A stretch of 64,000 nucleotides of DNA, from the NCBI GenBank assembly GCA_013399015.1, contig VWZX01001051.1, positions 1,488,001 to 1,552,000 of the forward strand. Reading direction: 5' to 3'. The position numbers and the translations under genes are program-made. Origin of the DNA: Galbula dea (Eukaryota > Chordata > Aves > Piciformes > Galbulidae). Positions 60,541 through 64,000 of the stretch are shown piece by piece. The notes under the pieces are model-generated. The model did not search any database. It worked only from the letters and a program-made list of their open reading frames with translations, and was not told where the DNA came from. Numbering within the stretch: position 1 is the first letter of the stretch; each line of letters begins with the position of its first letter.

Positions 60541-61680
60541 TAACAGTGTTTTTTTAAAACTTATTCTTATTTTCCCTAAGTCTACAATCTGTGCCTATGA
60601 TGTAAGCATAGTATTATTACTATGTGTAGCATCCCAAAGCATGGGAGACCCAGGGTAGCTTGTGTCACTCAGTTTCAGAGGTAAAACTTCAGATGTCTGA
60701 GTGATACAAACACCTTTCTGTTCAACCAGAATAGTAGTAGGGTGCCTTCAGCAAGTGACTCGTCTGACCTATTTTGGAATATATTTACTCTGTCATGTAA
60801 TCTGGGTTCCTATTTTATTTGTGTGTTCTTATCCTCCACATTGCTAAAGAATGGGTTCTTTGGCCTCCTGGGGTCTCCTTGGAGTGAATACAAGAGACAA
60901 AGAGTGAGTGTGGATTGAATAGCTCATTTTCTGCCTTATTTCTCAAAGGCAATGGGCATGACATTCTGCCAGAGGTGGCAGGTGACTGCCTCAGTACCTT
61001 CATACCCTCCTTCATACTTGAGTGCTTTATTTAGGAGATTTAGGAGCACTTTAAAATGACAGGCAGGCCACAGTGCCAGTGGTATATGCATTACTAAAAG
61101 TCTTTCTTTAATGTCATGCATCTATTTACCTAAGTCCTTTTCCCTAAAGCTGTTGTTCACTAGAGTGCAATAATTTTGATCTCTTCATGCTGTCACTGCT
61201 TCTCGGTGAAGCTTGAAAATATCACAAGGCTAATTGAGATCTTAGTTTACCTTAAAATAAACTCAAGCAGTTCTAAGACAAATGCAGTTTAAATATGCAG
61301 TAGAAAAGGTCTTTCTGGAAAAAAATACTTGGGTCTCTGCCAAAGCCACTGCAAAGTTTGGCATTTCTCCATTAATTCAATAATCAAGTGCTAGACTGAA
61401 AATGATTCTTGCTCTTCCTCATAAGGACTACTTAAAAATGGAAATCACTCTAAATTGCCAGGCAATAATTTCTCTCATGGGGCCTACTACTCTTAATCTT
61501 ACTTATTTCTCTCTTTTCTCCTATTTACACCATCCTTCAAATGTATTTGCTCAAGGCTCTTTATTCTCCATCATGAAATTTCTCTTCTTTGTCTGCTAGA
61601 CAAAAATATACAAAATTGGTGAACACAGAAACCAAAAGTCTTTCTTAGCTGATACACTTGATGGCTACAGCATTTTTAGC
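60541..61680. other. AT-rich non-coding stretch
   Basis: No supported gene; short frames without motifs. Confidence 0.45.
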
Positions 61681-61722
61681 AGGTCAGGTACATTGACCTT
61701 ACATGGGAGTCCTACTGCAGGG
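61681..61722 (+). CDS. Candidate 42-nt exon, product unknown
   Basis: An acceptor-like GCTACAGCATTTTTAG ends at 61679-61680 region. The donor CTGCAGG|GTAAGTAC lies at 61722/61723. In the phase-0 frame the 42 bases read QVRYIDLTWESYCR, and another frame is also open. The donor is close to perfect and the acceptor only fair. With so short a segment the open frame means little. Confidence 0.15.
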
Positions 61723-61835
61723 TAAGTACAATATATATATATTTTTGTAATCAGGATAAATAGTTGATTATTCCTCAGCTCAAAGGCAATATTTTACTCT
61801 TAACACCTCTTCTGAATTAAATAATGTACTACTGA

Positions 61836-62297
61836 AGAGCCAAACACAGATTGAGAGAGCCAGTAGAACATGATACATTGAGAACTTTCCTCTTGAAACC
61901 CTCAAGAACTGTCCTCCATACAGGCAAGGAGGTACAACCCTTCATCTATACAATTTCAGTAGACTTGCTTCTATTTTGGTCTGCTAATGAATTGTCTACC
62001 TATATACATATGCACAACACAAGTGAGCCAAATCCTGTTGAAATTTATATGTCCTCAGGACTTGAAACAGCAGTGCAAAACTTCAGCAGCTCCTTAAATC
62101 TTATGCCTGACAGGAATATATCTCAAACAGTTATATATCAGAGTACTGAAATTGTTGAGAGGAGGAAAGGCAATTGCTTAGTTTCCTACTTATTAGAAAA
62201 CTTCCAGAGGGACAATAACATTTTCTATGAGGGACAAAGGATCAGATCACCCTTTCCACAACCCCACAGGAGAAATGGCAAAGTACCACATTGGTGA
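61836..62297 (+). CDS. Orphan open frame, possible exon or chance frame
   Basis: The frame is free of stops from 61836 to the TAG/TGA-type stop ending at 62297, 153 codons. It is the longest outside the CpG island. The first in-frame ATG is at 62010 and would give 95 residues starting MHNTSEPNPVEIY. The reading contains three N-glycosylation sequons close together (NTS, NFS, NIS) and a basic, proline-rich end (SPFPQPHRRNGKVPHW). No domain is recognised, and no strong acceptor lies just upstream. In a window this size one such frame can arise by chance. Confidence 0.2.
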   Translation, partial: RAKHRLREPVEHDTLRTFLLKPSRTVLHTGKEVQPFIYTISVDLLLFWSANELSTYIHMHNTSEPNPVEIYMSSGLETAVQNFSSSLNLMPDRNISQTVIYQSTEIVERRKGNCLVSYLLENFQRDNNIFYEGQRIRSPFPQPHRRNGKVPHW

Positions 62298-64000
62298 GCC
62301 ATTCATTCTGTGCTGAACCATGATTTATTTTGCCATGCATTCTGCAACACTTGAAACCCAAAAACTGGAAAGAGTGAAGCCCAGCAGAAGCATGTCCTAC
62401 ATAGTAGGACTATGCATAGTACTGCATCCTTTAAGGATTTTCTGTTTCACCTAGATCTACTGAAGTACAGAGAGTTTCTGTGAGTTGATGTTGAGGAGTA
62501 TGAACAAAGAAAAGGAAAAAAGCCCTGAATTTGTGTGGAGTTATAAAACATAAATCAAAGCTTCAATGTTTTTTGGAGACAATAATCTGTAAGAGGGATG
62601 CTATAGCCAAGAATGCTTTGGTTTTCAGTAGCCTATGAAAAACAAAGAGAAGAGAGAAAGGGGGTTTTGTTTCTGTTTTTCATTTATTTGCTCTGGTTAA
62701 TATGATGCATAGTTTCTCAGAGAAAAATATAAGTTGTAAATTCATACACAGAGGCAGGCTGGAGTGGTCTGTTGTGCATGACAGTAATTAACCATATTTC
62801 ATTTCCTTTCTGTTTCATAAATACATGATGATTTAAAAACTGTAACATAAAAACTTTAATAGGGATTATGTGTAGGATAAAAAGGAGTGACAAGAAGCTT
62901 ACTATATACAAATTGCTGAATCTTGGGAATATGTAGGTCTGTATTTCTTTTCTGCTGTCAAAGGTAACTACATGGCACTGGTCTCCCCTGAGGGCTTAGT
63001 AGGACCAGCCTCATTCTTTACTTAGAAACTATGGTTAGATAAGCAGCAGGTATAGACAATGTGTCAATTTGCAATTAATGACATTAAAACAAGGCTGTGT
63101 CAGACATAAAAGTTGTGTTTAGCCTTGAATTTTTACAAAATTGGTTCAGATAGTCTGACCTAAGCATTTCTATTAGCACAGCTGAGTTCATGAAACGTTT
63201 TCAAAGCAAGCTTTGATACTGTAACTAAATTAAAATTGATTTTGTAATGAGAATATCTTGTATTTCTTCCTTAGTTAAAAATCTCACTTCAAACTAAGTG
63301 GCTTGCATTTGTCAAGTCAAGGAAATAAAATCATTTATATATGATGGCAGGCAAGATCTTAATGAAGAGCTATATGAACACAAGACTATTGAAAACAATG
63401 AAAAAAAAACTTATTACAGATCACATACTGTTCTTTCTTTTGCAGTTGTGCCATTGCTAGGCAACTGAAAATGGATGAATAATAGGTTTCAAAAGTCTAT
63501 CTATACACTTACATTAGGCTTCATTTGGAAGATCATGAAAGGGGTTTGTGGAAAACAATCATTATGTTTCTGTTGAGGGCCCAATATGTCTTCATAGCCA
63601 ATATGGACAAGAAAATAGATTATTTCCAACATTAAAAACTTTTGTTGTTAAACACCACAGTGTATATGAGCTTATTAAAAAATGTAGCCTTCTGTTTAGT
63701 AACTGAATATTTTATTAATTTTCATGCTGCAATTTTTCAGTTGCCATATTGTGGCATTGTACAGTGTGGCATCATTGGTGAGTAATCAGCATTTGTACTT
63801 AAAAATATTCAGAAAGTTTCCTTCAATAAGGATGGATTGCATGTAGCTGTAACAGGTGGTAATACTTTTTACTTGAATAAGTAAACTAATGACTTCTCTG
63901 TCATTTAAAATCCACTTATTCAACTCCTACTACATTTTGTACATGCTTCAGCAAACATTTAAATTCTTATTTCTAGCTATGTTTCAACAGTAAGGGAAGA
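62298..64000. other. AT-rich non-coding stretch to the window end
   Basis: No supported gene. A good plus-strand acceptor near 63445 (TTCTTTCTTTTGCAG) is followed by a frame that stops after about 12 codons, so it is not called. Confidence 0.45.

Noticed and set aside
63446..63484. Strong acceptor followed by a short frame (CAIARQLKMDE, stop)
   Set aside because: Stops after about 12 codons with no donor; too little to call an exon.
1..64000. CRISPR array, prophage or bacterial operon
   Set aside because: No regularly spaced repeats, no dense coding; CR1 and a CpG island show vertebrate DNA.
25940..64000. Endogenous retrovirus or LTR element
   Set aside because: No paired LTRs, primer-binding site or gag/pol-like frame was seen in the right half or elsewhere.

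Overview
This is vertebrate nuclear DNA, almost certainly from a bird. The clearest evidence is a 5'-truncated CR1 LINE at about 10.35-10.68 kb whose remnant frame reads as the end of the CR1 ORF2 protein, together with several older CR1 pieces. No Alu, B1 or L1 sequence is evident. The sequence is AT-rich and gene-poor, with one sharp GC-rich island. There are no bacterial-style operons, and no complete protein-coding gene can be read from the window.

Layout. From 1 to about 18.7 kb is AT-rich non-coding DNA. It holds A/C-rich tracts, relics of MIR-like SINEs, ancient CR1 and one younger CR1, plus a few candidate minus-strand exons (best at 3446-3525, with a possible 24-nt partner at 4881-4904). 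From about 18.78 to 20.32 kb is a CpG island that looks like a divergent promoter: two oppositely oriented CCAAT boxes flank a GC box at 19630-19668. A GAGGTT-type repeat running into a homopurine tract lies at 19.80-19.95 kb. A good plus-strand splice donor is at 20297/20298 and a minus-strand donor is at 19294/19293. From 20.3 kb to the end is again AT-rich. It looks like one or more long introns or intergenic DNA and holds old CR1 copies, tRNA-derived SINE relics, microsatellites and a few stretches that resemble conserved non-coding elements.

Reading of the whole. The island probably starts at least one transcription unit, and perhaps two pointing away from each other. The rightward first exon appears to be untranslated, because no ATG-initiated frame reaches its donor. 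I cannot name either gene.

The most unusual structures are a pair of about 93-bp inverted repeats (about 90% identical) enclosing 1.4 kb at 28.56-30.18 kb, each arm carrying its own small hairpin, and a perfect 30-bp foldback at the 5' end of the CR1 at 10.6 kb. Repeat and family calls rest on recalled consensus patterns, not on a database search.
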